A stretch of DNA of 64,000 nt from UBA5018 sp947463165 (GTDB taxonomy: Bacteria; Cyanobacteriota; Cyanobacteriia; PCC-6307; Cyanobiaceae): assembly GCA_943371245.1 (NCBI GenBank), contig CALRTY020000002.1:62001-126000 (forward strand), given 5' to 3'. A program made the translations under genes and the position numbers. The stretch's first letter is position 1; every line of letters starts with the position of its first letter. This document shows, piece after piece, positions 1 to 8,124 of this stretch. Below the pieces are notes generated by a model. The model had not been told where the DNA came from and made no database searches. It was given only the letters and a program-made list of their open reading frames with translations.

Positions 1-131
1 GGGCCGAGCAACTCTCAGCCCAAGATCTACAACAGGCTGCCCAAAGACAATTGCAATCTCCCTACCTGAGCCTCTGTGGCCCAGGCTCTGCCTTAACCGC
101 CGCCACGGCGGTCTGGCAGCGACGGCATTAG
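1..131 (+). CDS. C-terminal end of an M16 (insulinase-like) zinc peptidase, partial
   Basis: An open frame enters from the left edge (first full codon at base 3) and stops at TAG 129-131, giving about 42 residues. The tail contains SLCGP followed by an alanine-rich helix and a final W-x-R-R-H. A 'lslcGp...W' ending of this kind is familiar from the C-terminus of cyanobacterial M16 processing-peptidase-like proteins. The zinc site (HxxEH) would lie outside the window, so activity cannot be judged. The family call rests on this short tail only. Confidence 0.5.
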   Translation, partial: AEQLSAQDLQQAAQRQLQSPYLSLCGPGSALTAATAVWQRRH

Positions 132-544
132 CTGCAAGGGCAGTAGTAGCAAAGGCAGTAGTAGTATTAACGGCAGTAGCGGTAACGGTAGTAGTGGTAA
201 CGGCGGCAGCGGTAGCGATAGCGGTAAAGGCATCTCGATAAATTGCCAACTCAGCCCCTATTGGTTAGGGCAAGGTCAGTCACCGCAAAGCTTGCCTAAT
301 CATCAGACCGGTGGGATTTGGGATTTTTTGAGGTGCCTGTAATAGTAGTTACGGCAGTACCAGTACCAGCAATAGTGGCAGTAATCATCAGTTGCCAAGT
401 TTGGCTGTATATGATGATTGGAAATTTACGCCGGTTGGCTATTTCCGTGGTTTGGCTATTGCGCTGGCATTGGCTATTGCGCCGCTCAAGTATTGGCGCT
501 AGCTGGGAAAAGGGTGAGGGGGCAGGATTGAGGCGTCGCTCCCG
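132..544. repeat. Gene-free spacer with degenerate short direct repeats
   Basis: No supportable gene. Bases 140-230 are a run of GGCAGTAG/GGTAACGGTAGT-like 9-12 bp units. Bases 335-390 repeat an AGTACCAG/AATAGTGG motif, and bases 425-500 repeat TTGGCTATT three times within a longer degenerate pattern. Open frames across this stretch are by-products of the repeats. Confidence 0.6.
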
Positions 545-1417
545 GTGCATTCGATGCAGTTGCATCCCCTCAGCTCCCTGCCGCCGCTACCGCCATTGCG
601 GCTGGCGGTGGTGGGCCACATCGAGTGGGTGAGCTTCATTGGTGTGGAGACGCTGCCGGCCGCCGGCAGCATCTCCCATGCCAACACCTTCTTGGAGGAA
701 CCGGCCGGCGGCGGCGCCGTGGTGGCTGTGCAACTGGCGCGACTCACGGGCCAGCGGGTGAGTTTTTTCACGGCCCTGGGGCGCGATGCCATCGGCCGCC
801 AGAGTGCGGAGCGGCTCACCGCCCTGGGCTTGGATTTGCAGGTGGCCTGGCGGGATGGCCCCAGCCGCCGCGGCGTTAGTTTTGTCGATGCCAGCGGCGA
901 GCGCACGATCACCGTGATTGGCGATCGCCTCACCCCCGGCGCCGCCGATCCCCTGGACTGGCGGCAACTGGCCGATTGCGATGGCGCCTTCATCACCGCA
1001 GCCGACGTAGCGGCCCTGGAAATCTGCCGCCAGGCCCGCTGGCTTGGGGCCACGCCCCGGGTGCGGCTAGCGATGCTGCAGGCAGCTGGCATCGGGCTGG
1101 ATGCCTTGATTGGCAGCGGCCTCGACCCGGGCGAGGCGGTGCCGGCCGGGGCCCTGGACCCCGCCCCCCTGTTGCGCCTGGCCACCGAGGGAGCCCGGGG
1201 CGGTCTGGCCACGCCTGGCGGGCGCTTTGCCGCCCCAGAGCTGCCCAGCCCCCTGGTGGACAGCTACGGCTGTGGAGACAGCTTCGCGGCTGGGGTAACC
1301 GCTGGCATGGCCGCCGGTTGGAGTGTGGAGCAGGCCGTCAGCCTTGGTTGTCACTGCGGTGCGGCCTGCGCTGGGGGGCTGGGTCCCTACGCCAGCCAAC
1401 TGCGGTTGGCCGGCTAG
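545..1417 (+). CDS. PfkB/ribokinase-family sugar kinase
   Basis: Encodes 290 residues of the PfkB carbohydrate kinase family (ATP-dependent phosphorylation of a sugar or nucleoside; cytoplasmic). The N-terminal strand VVGHIEW and the glycine-rich GGGAVVAVQLARLT segment fit the substrate-binding half. The C-terminal signature DSYGCGDSFAAG (from residue 239) carries the anion hole and the catalytic Asp245 (DTxGAGD in the family). The start is GTG 545; an in-frame ATG lies at 554. The substrate cannot be read from sequence. The gene stands alone behind a repeat-rich spacer. Confidence 0.85.
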   Translation: MHSMQLHPLSSLPPLPPLRLAVVGHIEWVSFIGVETLPAAGSISHANTFLEEPAGGGAVVAVQLARLTGQRVSFFTALGRDAIGRQSAERLTALGLDLQVAWRDGPSRRGVSFVDASGERTITVIGDRLTPGAADPLDWRQLADCDGAFITAADVAALEICRQARWLGATPRVRLAMLQAAGIGLDALIGSGLDPGEAVPAGALDPAPLLRLATEGARGGLATPGGRFAAPELPSPLVDSYGCGDSFAAGVTAGMAAGWSVEQAVSLGCHCGAACAGGLGPYASQLRLAG

Positions 1418-1483
1418 GGGGTATGGGCCAGGTAGAAGCGGCTGGTAAGTAGCGGCCAGGCATAGCGGCCGGGCAGTGGCGGT

Positions 1484-1615
1484 TTAGGGCTGGGGCGCCG
1501 TCAGCCACTGGGCCCGGCGCTGCTCCAGTTGCACCAGCCGGTAGCGATTGAATTCGGTGGGCTCCAGGCGATACACCCGCTCCAAATCGAGCAGCTGGCG
1601 AGCCATGGCCACCAT
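1484..1615 (-). CDS. Possible 43-residue conserved small protein
   Basis: A short minus-strand frame encodes a charged helical peptide (MARQLLDLERVYRL, then EFNRYRLVQLEQRRAQW) with a protein-like composition. The frame is open upstream to a stop near 1668, so a GTG at 1618 or a longer lost 5' end is possible. There is no clear ribosome binding site. It may be a genuine small cyanobacterial gene or the 3' remnant of a larger one. I do not recognise the family. Confidence 0.35.
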   Translation of the reverse strand: MVAMARQLLDLERVYRLEPTEFNRYRLVQLEQRRAQWLTAPQP

Positions 1616-1670
1616 CACAGGGTGATCTTCGTACAAAGTGGGGAAATCCCAAATCTCAAGAAAATGTTAA

Positions 1671-1685
1671 GCCCCTTTGCGGGGC
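1671..1685 (-). terminator. Hairpin GCCCC-TTTGC-GGGGC with T-rich tail on the minus strand
   Basis: A five-pair GC stem with a five-base loop is followed on the minus strand by TTAACATTTTCTT. It lies about 150 bp beyond the hisD stop, so it may end hisD transcription. The stem is short and the U-tract is interrupted. Confidence 0.4.
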
Positions 1686-1721
1686 CTGGACGCCTCGGCA
1701 GCTCCCTGCTTGGTAACCAAG

Positions 1722-1808
1722 ACGAAACTGGTTCTCCAAGTTGAAGCCGGCTCCCAAAACTGGGTGGCAAGCCCAAACTGGGTGCCCAACACGAAACTGG
1801 TTTCCTCA
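1722..1808. repeat. Four degenerate copies of an AAACTGGGT/AAACTGGTT unit
   Basis: AAACTGG recurs at about 1725, 1758, 1777 and 1793 with CC/GCC-rich spacers, giving an irregular 16-33 bp spacing immediately downstream of the hisD stop. No gene crosses it convincingly. Confidence 0.6.
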
Positions 1809-1838
1809 GCGAAAGCCTGGGCACCAACGGGGGGCAAG

Positions 1839-3176
1839 TCAGTCGCCGCTGGCTGCCGCAGCGCCCGGGGCCAGGCGTCTGCGCACCGATTCGGCATGGC
1901 TGTGCAGCCCTTCGCTCTCGGCCAGGGTGACCACCGCCGGGCCGGTGGCGGCCAGGGCCGCCGGGTTGAAGCGGATTAAAGAGGTGTGGCGCAGGAAGGT
2001 TTCCACGCTCAGGGCACCGGCAAAGCGGGCCGTGCCGGAGGTGGGCAGGGTGTGATTCGGACCGGCCAGGTAGTCGCCCACGGCTTCTGGGCTATCGGGC
2101 CCCAGGAAGATGGCCCCGGCATGGCGAATCCGCTCGGCCAGGGGTTCGGGATCCTCCACCAGCAGTTCCAGGTGTTCCGGGGCGAAGCGATCGCTGAGCT
2201 CGGCGGCCGTGGCCAGGCTGTCGCAGACCACCACCAGGCCCCAATCTTGAATCGCCTGGCGGGTGATCTCGGACCGGGGGTGATCCGCCAGCTGGGCCTC
2301 CAGGGCAGCCGGCAGGGCCGCCGCCAACTCCTCGCTGGTGGTGAGCAGAATCGCCGCCGCCAGGGGGTCGTGTTCGGCTTGGGCCAGCAGATCGGCGGCC
2401 ACCAGCTCCGCCGGGGCCGTGTGATCGGCGATCACCAGCACTTCGCTGGGGCCAGCCAGCGAATCGATCGCCACTCGCCCATAGACGGCCTTCTTGGCCA
2501 AGGTGACGTAGAGGTTGCCGGGGCCGGTGATCACATCCACCCGCGGGATGCTCTCGGTGCCGTAGGCCAGGGCCGCGATCGCCTGGGCGCCCCCCACCCG
2601 GTACAGCTCGCGCACTCCGGCCAGGTGGGCCGCCGCCAGCACCGTGGGGTTGGGTTCGCCGCCCGGCCCCGGTGGCGTCACCATCACCAGCCGCTCCACG
2701 CCGGCGACGATCGCCGGCACGGCATTCATCAACACGGTGCTGGGGTACGAAGCCCGCCCACCGGGCACGTAGATGCCGGCGCGATCCACGGGCCGCCAGC
2801 GGCGACCCAGCTGTTCGCCGTAGGGACCCACCACTTTCAGATCGCTGGGCAGCTGCCGCTGGTGAAAGCTCAATATCCGCTGGTGGGCCAGCTCCAGGGC
2901 GCTGCGCAGCCGCGGCTCGCATTGCTGCCAGGCCTCCGCCAGCCTTTGCTCGGGAATGCGCAACGGCTCTGGTCTGATGCCGTCGAACCGCTCGCTGAAC
3001 TCCAACAGGGCGCTGTCGCCACGCTCGCGCACCTGGGCCAAAATTGAATCCACCTTGGCCGCTTCCGCCGCCAGGCGACCGCCGCCGGTGCGGTTGGCGA
3101 TCTCCTCCAGCCGCACCGCCGCCGCCCGCAGGTCTCTGAGGCAGGCGATGGTGGAGGCGGCGGCAGGGGCGACCAC
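1839..3176 (-). CDS. hisD: Histidinol dehydrogenase
   Basis: Encodes a 445-residue enzyme for the last two steps of histidine synthesis (L-histidinol to L-histidine, NAD+, Zn2+). Visible motifs: GGAQAIAALAYG (196-206), the signature IDSLAGPSEVLVIAD (237-251), zinc-ligand region QAEHDP (Gln266, His269), catalytic Glu-His in APEHLEL, and GDYLAGPNHTLPTSG with further zinc/substrate residues. Length fits the family (about 430). The start is GTG 3176; no better ATG is near. It is divergent from rpsT across 102 bp, so the two promoters share that gap. Confidence 0.96.
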   Translation of the reverse strand: MVAPAAASTIACLRDLRAAAVRLEEIANRTGGGRLAAEAAKVDSILAQVRERGDSALLEFSERFDGIRPEPLRIPEQRLAEAWQQCEPRLRSALELAHQRILSFHQRQLPSDLKVVGPYGEQLGRRWRPVDRAGIYVPGGRASYPSTVLMNAVPAIVAGVERLVMVTPPGPGGEPNPTVLAAAHLAGVRELYRVGGAQAIAALAYGTESIPRVDVITGPGNLYVTLAKKAVYGRVAIDSLAGPSEVLVIADHTAPAELVAADLLAQAEHDPLAAAILLTTSEELAAALPAALEAQLADHPRSEITRQAIQDWGLVVVCDSLATAAELSDRFAPEHLELLVEDPEPLAERIRHAGAIFLGPDSPEAVGDYLAGPNHTLPTSGTARFAGALSVETFLRHTSLIRFNPAALAATGPAVVTLAESEGLHSHAESVRRRLAPGAAAASGD

Positions 3177-3278
3177 GGCGTCAGGGCGCGGGAAAACCGA
3201 AGCTACGTCCAGGCTGGCGAGGGCAGGGAGAACCGGCAGGTAGGATTTTCGTTTGCCGATCCAGCGTCAGAACCGCCT

Positions 3279-3581
3279 GTGGCCAATAACAAGTCTTCGA
3301 TCAAGCGCATTGAAATCGCCGAGCGCAATCGCCTGCGCAACCGCAGCTATAAGTCGGCTGTGCGCACGCTGATGAAGCGCTGCTTCACCGCCTGCTTGGC
3401 CTACAGCCAGAAGCCTGGCGATGAGGCAAAAAGCGCTGTGCAGCTGTCCATGAACGCCGCCTTCAGCAAGATTGACAAGGCGGTGAAGGTTGGGGTGATG
3501 CACAGCAACACCGGTGCCCACCAAAAGGCCCGTTTGAGTGTGGCCGTGAAGAAGGCGATCGAGCCCGCCGCCGCCGCCTGA
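3279..3581 (+). CDS. rpsT: 30S ribosomal protein S20
   Basis: Encodes a 100-residue basic protein of the small subunit that binds 16S rRNA. The N-terminus ANNKSSIKRIEIAERNRLRN and the central VRTLMKR are diagnostic of bS20; the alanine-rich C-terminus is usual. It starts with GTG (3279). A non-ATG start is also known for E. coli rpsT. First gene of the run rpsT-tatD-rpoB-rpoC1-rpoC2. Confidence 0.96.
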   Translation: MANNKSSIKRIEIAERNRLRNRSYKSAVRTLMKRCFTACLAYSQKPGDEAKSAVQLSMNAAFSKIDKAVKVGVMHSNTGAHQKARLSVAVKKAIEPAAAA

Positions 3582-3595
3582 TCCCGGTTGCCACC

Positions 3596-4549
3596 ATGGC
3601 GGCCTCCAAAGCGCCGGAAACCGCCATGGCCAACCCCTGCAGCGAGCCCCCAGCCACCGAGCCCCCAGCCCAGGGCGGGCGCGCAGATTCACTCGGGCCT
3701 GGGCGAGCCAGTCCAGACCAGAGCTCCCAGGTTGGTTCAGCTACAGCTGATCGGCTGCCAACCCTGGTGGATAGCCACTGCCACATCGTTTTTCGCAACT
3801 TCGACGAGGATCTCGATGCGGTGGCCCAGCGCTGGCGGGATGCCGGCGTCAAGGCCCTGGTGCACGCCTGCGTGGAACCCGCCGAGATCCCGGCGATTCG
3901 CGCCCTGGCCGATCGCTTCGCGGAACTGCGCTATTCGGTGGGGGTGCATCCGCTCGATACCCAGCACTGGCGCCACGACACCCAGCAGCTGCTGCGCCAG
4001 GCGGCCAGCGACGACGAAAGGGTGGTGGCGATCGGCGAGCTGGGGCTGGATCTATTTCGCGACACCAACCTCCAGGAGCAGCTGGCGATGCTTAGGCCCC
4101 AGCTCGACCTGGCGGTGGATCTGGATCTGCCGGTGATCATCCATTGCCGCGATGCCGCTGAGCCGATGCTGGCGGAGCTGCGCCGCCGCGCCGATGCCGG
4201 CCGTTGCCCGCGCGGGGTGATGCACTGCTGGGGCGGCACGCCGGCGGAAATGGCCGCTTTTCTGGAACTGGGAATGATGATTAGTTTCAGCGGCGTGGTC
4301 ACCTTCCCCAAGGCCGAGGCCACCCATGACTGCGTCAGATCGGTACCGGCGGATCGCTATCTAGTCGAAACCGACTGCCCGTTTCTGGCCCCAGTACCGC
4401 GGCGGGGCAAGCGCAACGAGCCGGCCTACGTGGCCGCCGTGGCCGCCAAGGTGGCCGAACTGCGGGGCGAAAGCCTGGAGGCTGTGGCGAAATGCAGCAC
4501 CGACACCGCTTCCAGGCTGTTCAATCTGCCCGTTGACACTGTAGGATAA
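3596..4549 (+). CDS. tatD: TatD-family metal-dependent hydrolase (DNase-like)
   Basis: Encodes 317 residues of a TIM-barrel TatD/YcfH hydrolase, a family with Mg2+-dependent 3'-5' exonuclease activity. Metal-ligand motifs: VDSHCHI near residue 60, GELGLD, VIIHCRDA, GVMHCWGG and the C-terminal VETDCPFLAP. The first ~55 residues before VDSHCH are a low-complexity Pro/Ser/Ala extension, so the true start may be the ATG at 3626 or later. It begins 14 bp after rpsT and lies upstream of rpoB. Confidence 0.92.
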   Translation: MAASKAPETAMANPCSEPPATEPPAQGGRADSLGPGRASPDQSSQVGSATADRLPTLVDSHCHIVFRNFDEDLDAVAQRWRDAGVKALVHACVEPAEIPAIRALADRFAELRYSVGVHPLDTQHWRHDTQQLLRQAASDDERVVAIGELGLDLFRDTNLQEQLAMLRPQLDLAVDLDLPVIIHCRDAAEPMLAELRRRADAGRCPRGVMHCWGGTPAEMAAFLELGMMISFSGVVTFPKAEATHDCVRSVPADRYLVETDCPFLAPVPRRGKRNEPAYVAAVAAKVAELRGESLEAVAKCSTDTASRLFNLPVDTVG

Positions 4550-4632
4550 TTCATTGGCCCGGAAGCTGTACCGCTCCCCCTGTTGTCTAAGCCTGAAGCC
4601 TTGAAGCGAGTCCGTTGAGGCGCGCCACCCGG

Positions 4633-4657
4633 CAGCCGCTCCCCCTGGGGGCGGCTG
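4633..4657. promoter_or_regulatory. GC-rich hairpin in the rpoB leader
   Basis: CAGCCGCTCCCC-ctg-GGGGCGGCTG forms an almost perfect stem 90 bp upstream of the rpoB start. It has no U-tract, so it looks more like an attenuator, a processing stem or a leader structure than a terminator. Confidence 0.4.
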
Positions 4658-4747
4658 TTCGTGTCGGCAGGTGCCAATTAACTGGTACCGGCTTCAGGTT
4701 TAGACCGGCCTTATCCCCTCTCTCCCCCGTTCCTGCAGGTTCACCGC

Positions 4748-7700
4748 ATGAGCAGCGCGATCCAGATCGCCAAGACCGTCACCTACCTGCCAGATCTGGT
4801 GGAGGTGCAACGGGCCAGCTTCAAGTGGTTTCTGGAAAAGGGCCTGATTGAAGAGCTAGAGAGCTTCTCACCGATCACCGATTACACCGGCAAGCTGGAG
4901 CTGCATTTCATTGGCAGCGAGTACCGCCTGAAGCGTCCGCGCCACGACGTGGAAGAAGCGAAGCGTCGCGATGCCACCTTTGCCTCGCAGATGTACGTCA
5001 CCTGCCGGCTGGTGAACAAGGAAACCGGCGAGATCAAGGAGCAGGAGGTGTTCATCGGCGAACTGCCGCTGATGACCGAGCGGGGCACCTTCATCATCAA
5101 TGGCGCCGAGCGGGTGATCGTCAACCAGATCGTGCGCTCCCCTGGGGTTTACTTCAAGGACGAACAGGATAAGAACGGTCGTAAGACCTTCAACGCCAGC
5201 CTGATCCCCAACCGCGGTGCCTGGCTGAAATTCGAAACCGATAAGAACGATCTGCTGCACGTACGGGTGGATAAAACCCGCAAGATCAATGCCCATGTGC
5301 TGATGCGCGCCATCGGCCTATCCGATAACGACGTACTCGACAAGCTGCGGCATCCCGAGTACTACCAAAAGTCGATTGAGGCCGCCAACGACGAGGGCAT
5401 CTCCTCGGAAGACCAGGCGCTGCTGGAGCTATACAAAAAACTGCGGCCCGGCGAACCGCCCTCGGTGAGTGGCGGCCAGAGCCTGCTGCACAGCCGCTTC
5501 TTCGATCCCAAGCGCTACGACCTCGGTCGGGTTGGTCGCTACAAGATCAACAAAAAGCTGCGCCTCACCATTCCCGATGCCGTGCGCACCCTCACCCCCG
5601 AGGACGTGCTCTCCACGATTGATTATCTGATCAATCTGGAACTCGATGTGGGCGGTGCCAGCCTTGATGACATCGATCACCTGGGCAATCGCCGCGTGCG
5701 CTCCGTGGGTGAATTGCTGCAGAACCAGGTGCGGGTTGGCCTGAATCGGCTCGAGCGGATCATCAAAGAGCGGATGACCGTGGGTGAAACCGATTCGCTC
5801 ACCCCTGCCCAACTGGTGAACCCCAAACCGCTGGTGGCGGCGATCAAGGAGTTCTTTGGCTCCAGCCAGCTGAGCCAGTTCATGGACCAGACCAATCCCC
5901 TGGCTGAGCTCACCCACAAGCGCCGCATCAGCGCCCTCGGCCCCGGGGGTCTCACCCGCGAGCGGGCCGGCTTTGCCGTGCGCGACATTCATCCATCTCA
6001 CTACGGTCGGATTTGCCCGATCGAAACTCCGGAAGGCCCCAACGCCGGCCTGATCGGCTCTCTGGCCACCCACGCCCGGGTGAACGAATACGGCTTTATT
6101 GAAACCCCCTTCTGGCGGGTGGAAAACGGCATCGTGCTCAAGCAGGGCAATCCGATCTATCTCTCCGCCGACCTGGAGGACGAGTGTCGGATCGCCCCGG
6201 GAGATGTGGCCACGGACAGCGATAGCCGCATCACCGCCGAATTGGTGCCGGTGCGCTACCGCCAGGACTTCGAAAAAGTGCCGCCTGAGCAGGTGGACTA
6301 CGTGCAGCTGTCACCGGTGCAGGTGATCTCGGTGGCCACCTCCTTGATCCCCTTCCTGGAGCACGACGATGCCAACCGAGCGCTGATGGGCTCGAACATG
6401 CAACGTCAAGCGGTTCCCCTGCTGCGGCCCGAGCGGCCCCTGGTGGGCACCGGCCTGGAAACCCAGGTGGCTCGCGACTCCGGCATGGTGCCGATCACCA
6501 GGGTGAACGGCACGGTTACCTTTGTGGATGCGACCGCCATTGTGATTCGCGATGAATTCAACAACGATCACACCCACTACCTGCAGAAATATCAGCGCTC
6601 CAACCAGGACACCTGCTTGAACCAGCGCCCGATTGTCAGCCAGGGGGATCCGGTGATCGCCGGCCAGGTGCTGGCCAATGGCTCCGCCTGCGAAGGGGGC
6701 GAGATTGCCCTGGGGCAAAACGTGCTGATCGCCTACATGCCCTGGGAGGGCTATAACTACGAAGACGCCATCCTGGTAAGCGAGCGGCTGGTTACCGACG
6801 ATCTCTACACCTCGGTACATATCGAGAAGTACGAGATTGAAGCGCGGCAAACCAAGCTCGGACCCGAGGAAATCACCCGCGAAATTCCCAACGTCGCCGA
6901 AGAAACCCTAGGGAATCTCGACGAGATGGGCATCATCCGCATCGGTGCCTATGTGGAAAGTGGCGACATCTTGGTGGGCAAGGTGACGCCTAAGGGCGAA
7001 TCAGACCAGCCGCCGGAAGAGAAGCTGCTGCGGGCGATCTTTGGCGAAAAAGCCCGTGATGTGCGCGACAACTCCCTGCGGGTGCCCAACACCGAGCGCG
7101 GCCGCGTCGTCGATGTACGCATCTACACCCGCGAGCAGGGCGATGAACTGCCGCCGGGCGCCAACATGGTGGTGCGGGTGTATGTGGCCCAGCGCCGCAA
7201 GATCCAGGTGGGCGACAAGATGGCCGGCCGCCACGGCAACAAGGGGATCATCAGCCGCATCCTGCCCTCCCAGGACATGCCCTACCTGCCGGATGGCACG
7301 CCGATCGACATCGTGCTCAACCCGCTCGGGGTACCCAGCCGCATGAACGTGGGCCAGGTATTCGAGTGCTTGATGGGCTGGGCCGCCGCCAATCTCGACT
7401 GCCGCGTCAAGGTGGTGCCCTTCGATGAAATGCATGGCGCTGAGAAATCGAAGCAAACCGTGCAGGCCTATCTGGAGGAAGCCGCCAAGCAACCGGGTAA
7501 GGAATGGGTGTACAACCCCGATAACCCCGGCAAGATTCAGCTGATCGATGGTCGCAGTGGCGAACCCTTTGACCAGCCGGTAACGGTGGGCTATGCCCAC
7601 ATCCTCAAGCTGGTGCACCTGGTGGACGACAAGATCCATGCCCGCTCTACCGGCCCCTACTCGCTCGTCACCCAGCAGCCGCTGGGGGGCAAGGCCCAGC

Positions 7701-8038
7701 AGGGCGGCCAGCGCTTGGGAGAGATGGAGGTGTGGGCCCTGGAGGCCTACGGCGCCGCCTACACCCTGCAGGAGCTGCTCACGGTCAAGTCCGACGACAT
7801 GCAGGGCCGCAACGAGGCGCTCAACGCCATCGTCAAGGGCAAACCGATCCCCCGCCCCGGCACCCCCGAATCGTTCAAGGTGCTGATGCGCGAGCTGCAG
7901 TCCCTCGGTTTGGACATCGCCGTATATACCGATGCGGGCGAAGAAGTGGATCTGATGCAGGACGTCAATCCCCGCCGCAGCACCCCCAGCCGTCCCACCT
8001 ACGAATCCCTCGGCGTCGCGGATTACGACGACGACTGA
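4748..8038 (+). CDS. rpoB: DNA-directed RNA polymerase subunit beta
   Basis: Encodes the 1096-residue beta subunit, with the length and domain order of cyanobacterial RpoB. Recognisable blocks: rifampicin-region SQFMDQTNPLAELTHKRR, HYGRICPIETPEGPNAGLI, ALMGSNMQRQAVPLL, MPWEGYNYEDAIL, GDKMAGRHGNKG and near the C-terminus GGKAQQGGQRLGEMEVWALE. ATG 4748 gives the usual N-terminus (SSAIQIAKTVTYLPDLVEVQ). It is followed by rpoC1 after an 86 bp gap with a hairpin. Confidence 0.98.
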   Translation: MSSAIQIAKTVTYLPDLVEVQRASFKWFLEKGLIEELESFSPITDYTGKLELHFIGSEYRLKRPRHDVEEAKRRDATFASQMYVTCRLVNKETGEIKEQEVFIGELPLMTERGTFIINGAERVIVNQIVRSPGVYFKDEQDKNGRKTFNASLIPNRGAWLKFETDKNDLLHVRVDKTRKINAHVLMRAIGLSDNDVLDKLRHPEYYQKSIEAANDEGISSEDQALLELYKKLRPGEPPSVSGGQSLLHSRFFDPKRYDLGRVGRYKINKKLRLTIPDAVRTLTPEDVLSTIDYLINLELDVGGASLDDIDHLGNRRVRSVGELLQNQVRVGLNRLERIIKERMTVGETDSLTPAQLVNPKPLVAAIKEFFGSSQLSQFMDQTNPLAELTHKRRISALGPGGLTRERAGFAVRDIHPSHYGRICPIETPEGPNAGLIGSLATHARVNEYGFIETPFWRVENGIVLKQGNPIYLSADLEDECRIAPGDVATDSDSRITAELVPVRYRQDFEKVPPEQVDYVQLSPVQVISVATSLIPFLEHDDANRALMGSNMQRQAVPLLRPERPLVGTGLETQVARDSGMVPITRVNGTVTFVDATAIVIRDEFNNDHTHYLQKYQRSNQDTCLNQRPIVSQGDPVIAGQVLANGSACEGGEIALGQNVLIAYMPWEGYNYEDAILVSERLVTDDLYTSVHIEKYEIEARQTKLGPEEITREIPNVAEETLGNLDEMGIIRIGAYVESGDILVGKVTPKGESDQPPEEKLLRAIFGEKARDVRDNSLRVPNTERGRVVDVRIYTREQGDELPPGANMVVRVYVAQRRKIQVGDKMAGRHGNKGIISRILPSQDMPYLPDGTPIDIVLNPLGVPSRMNVGQVFECLMGWAAANLDCRVKVVPFDEMHGAEKSKQTVQAYLEEAAKQPGKEWVYNPDNPGKIQLIDGRSGEPFDQPVTVGYAHILKLVHLVDDKIHARSTGPYSLVTQQPLGGKAQQGGQRLGEMEVWALEAYGAAYTLQELLTVKSDDMQGRNEALNAIVKGKPIPRPGTPESFKVLMRELQSLGLDIAVYTDAGEEVDLMQDVNPRRSTPSRPTYESLGVADYDDD

Positions 8039-8048
8039 TCGCTGATGG

Positions 8049-8084
8049 ATCGCGAACCGCCGCTTAAGCCGGCGTCGCGATTTT
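8049..8084 (+). terminator. Terminator-like hairpin between rpoB and rpoC1
   Basis: ATCGCG...CGCCG-cttaagC-CGGCG...CGCGAT folds into a two-part stem followed by TTTTC. Sitting inside an operon that must be read through, it is more likely a partial terminator or an RNA-processing stem. Confidence 0.45.
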
Positions 8085-8124
8085 CCCTTCTGTTCTTCTC
8101 TCGATCTCCGCCAGCCTCCAGCAG

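Noticed and set aside
318..632. Open frame crossing the first spacer into the sugar kinase
   Set aside because: It is produced by the short repeats and overlaps the well-supported kinase in another frame; composition is unlike protein.
1986..3047. Long plus-strand frame antisense to hisD
   Set aside because: It is the complement of a confident gene in GC-rich DNA; the residues follow third-position GC bias.
4533..4549. TTGACA and TAGGATAAT at the tatD stop as an rpoB promoter
   Set aside because: The two boxes are only about 7 bp apart, too close for a sigma-70 promoter; a -10-only element cannot be excluded.
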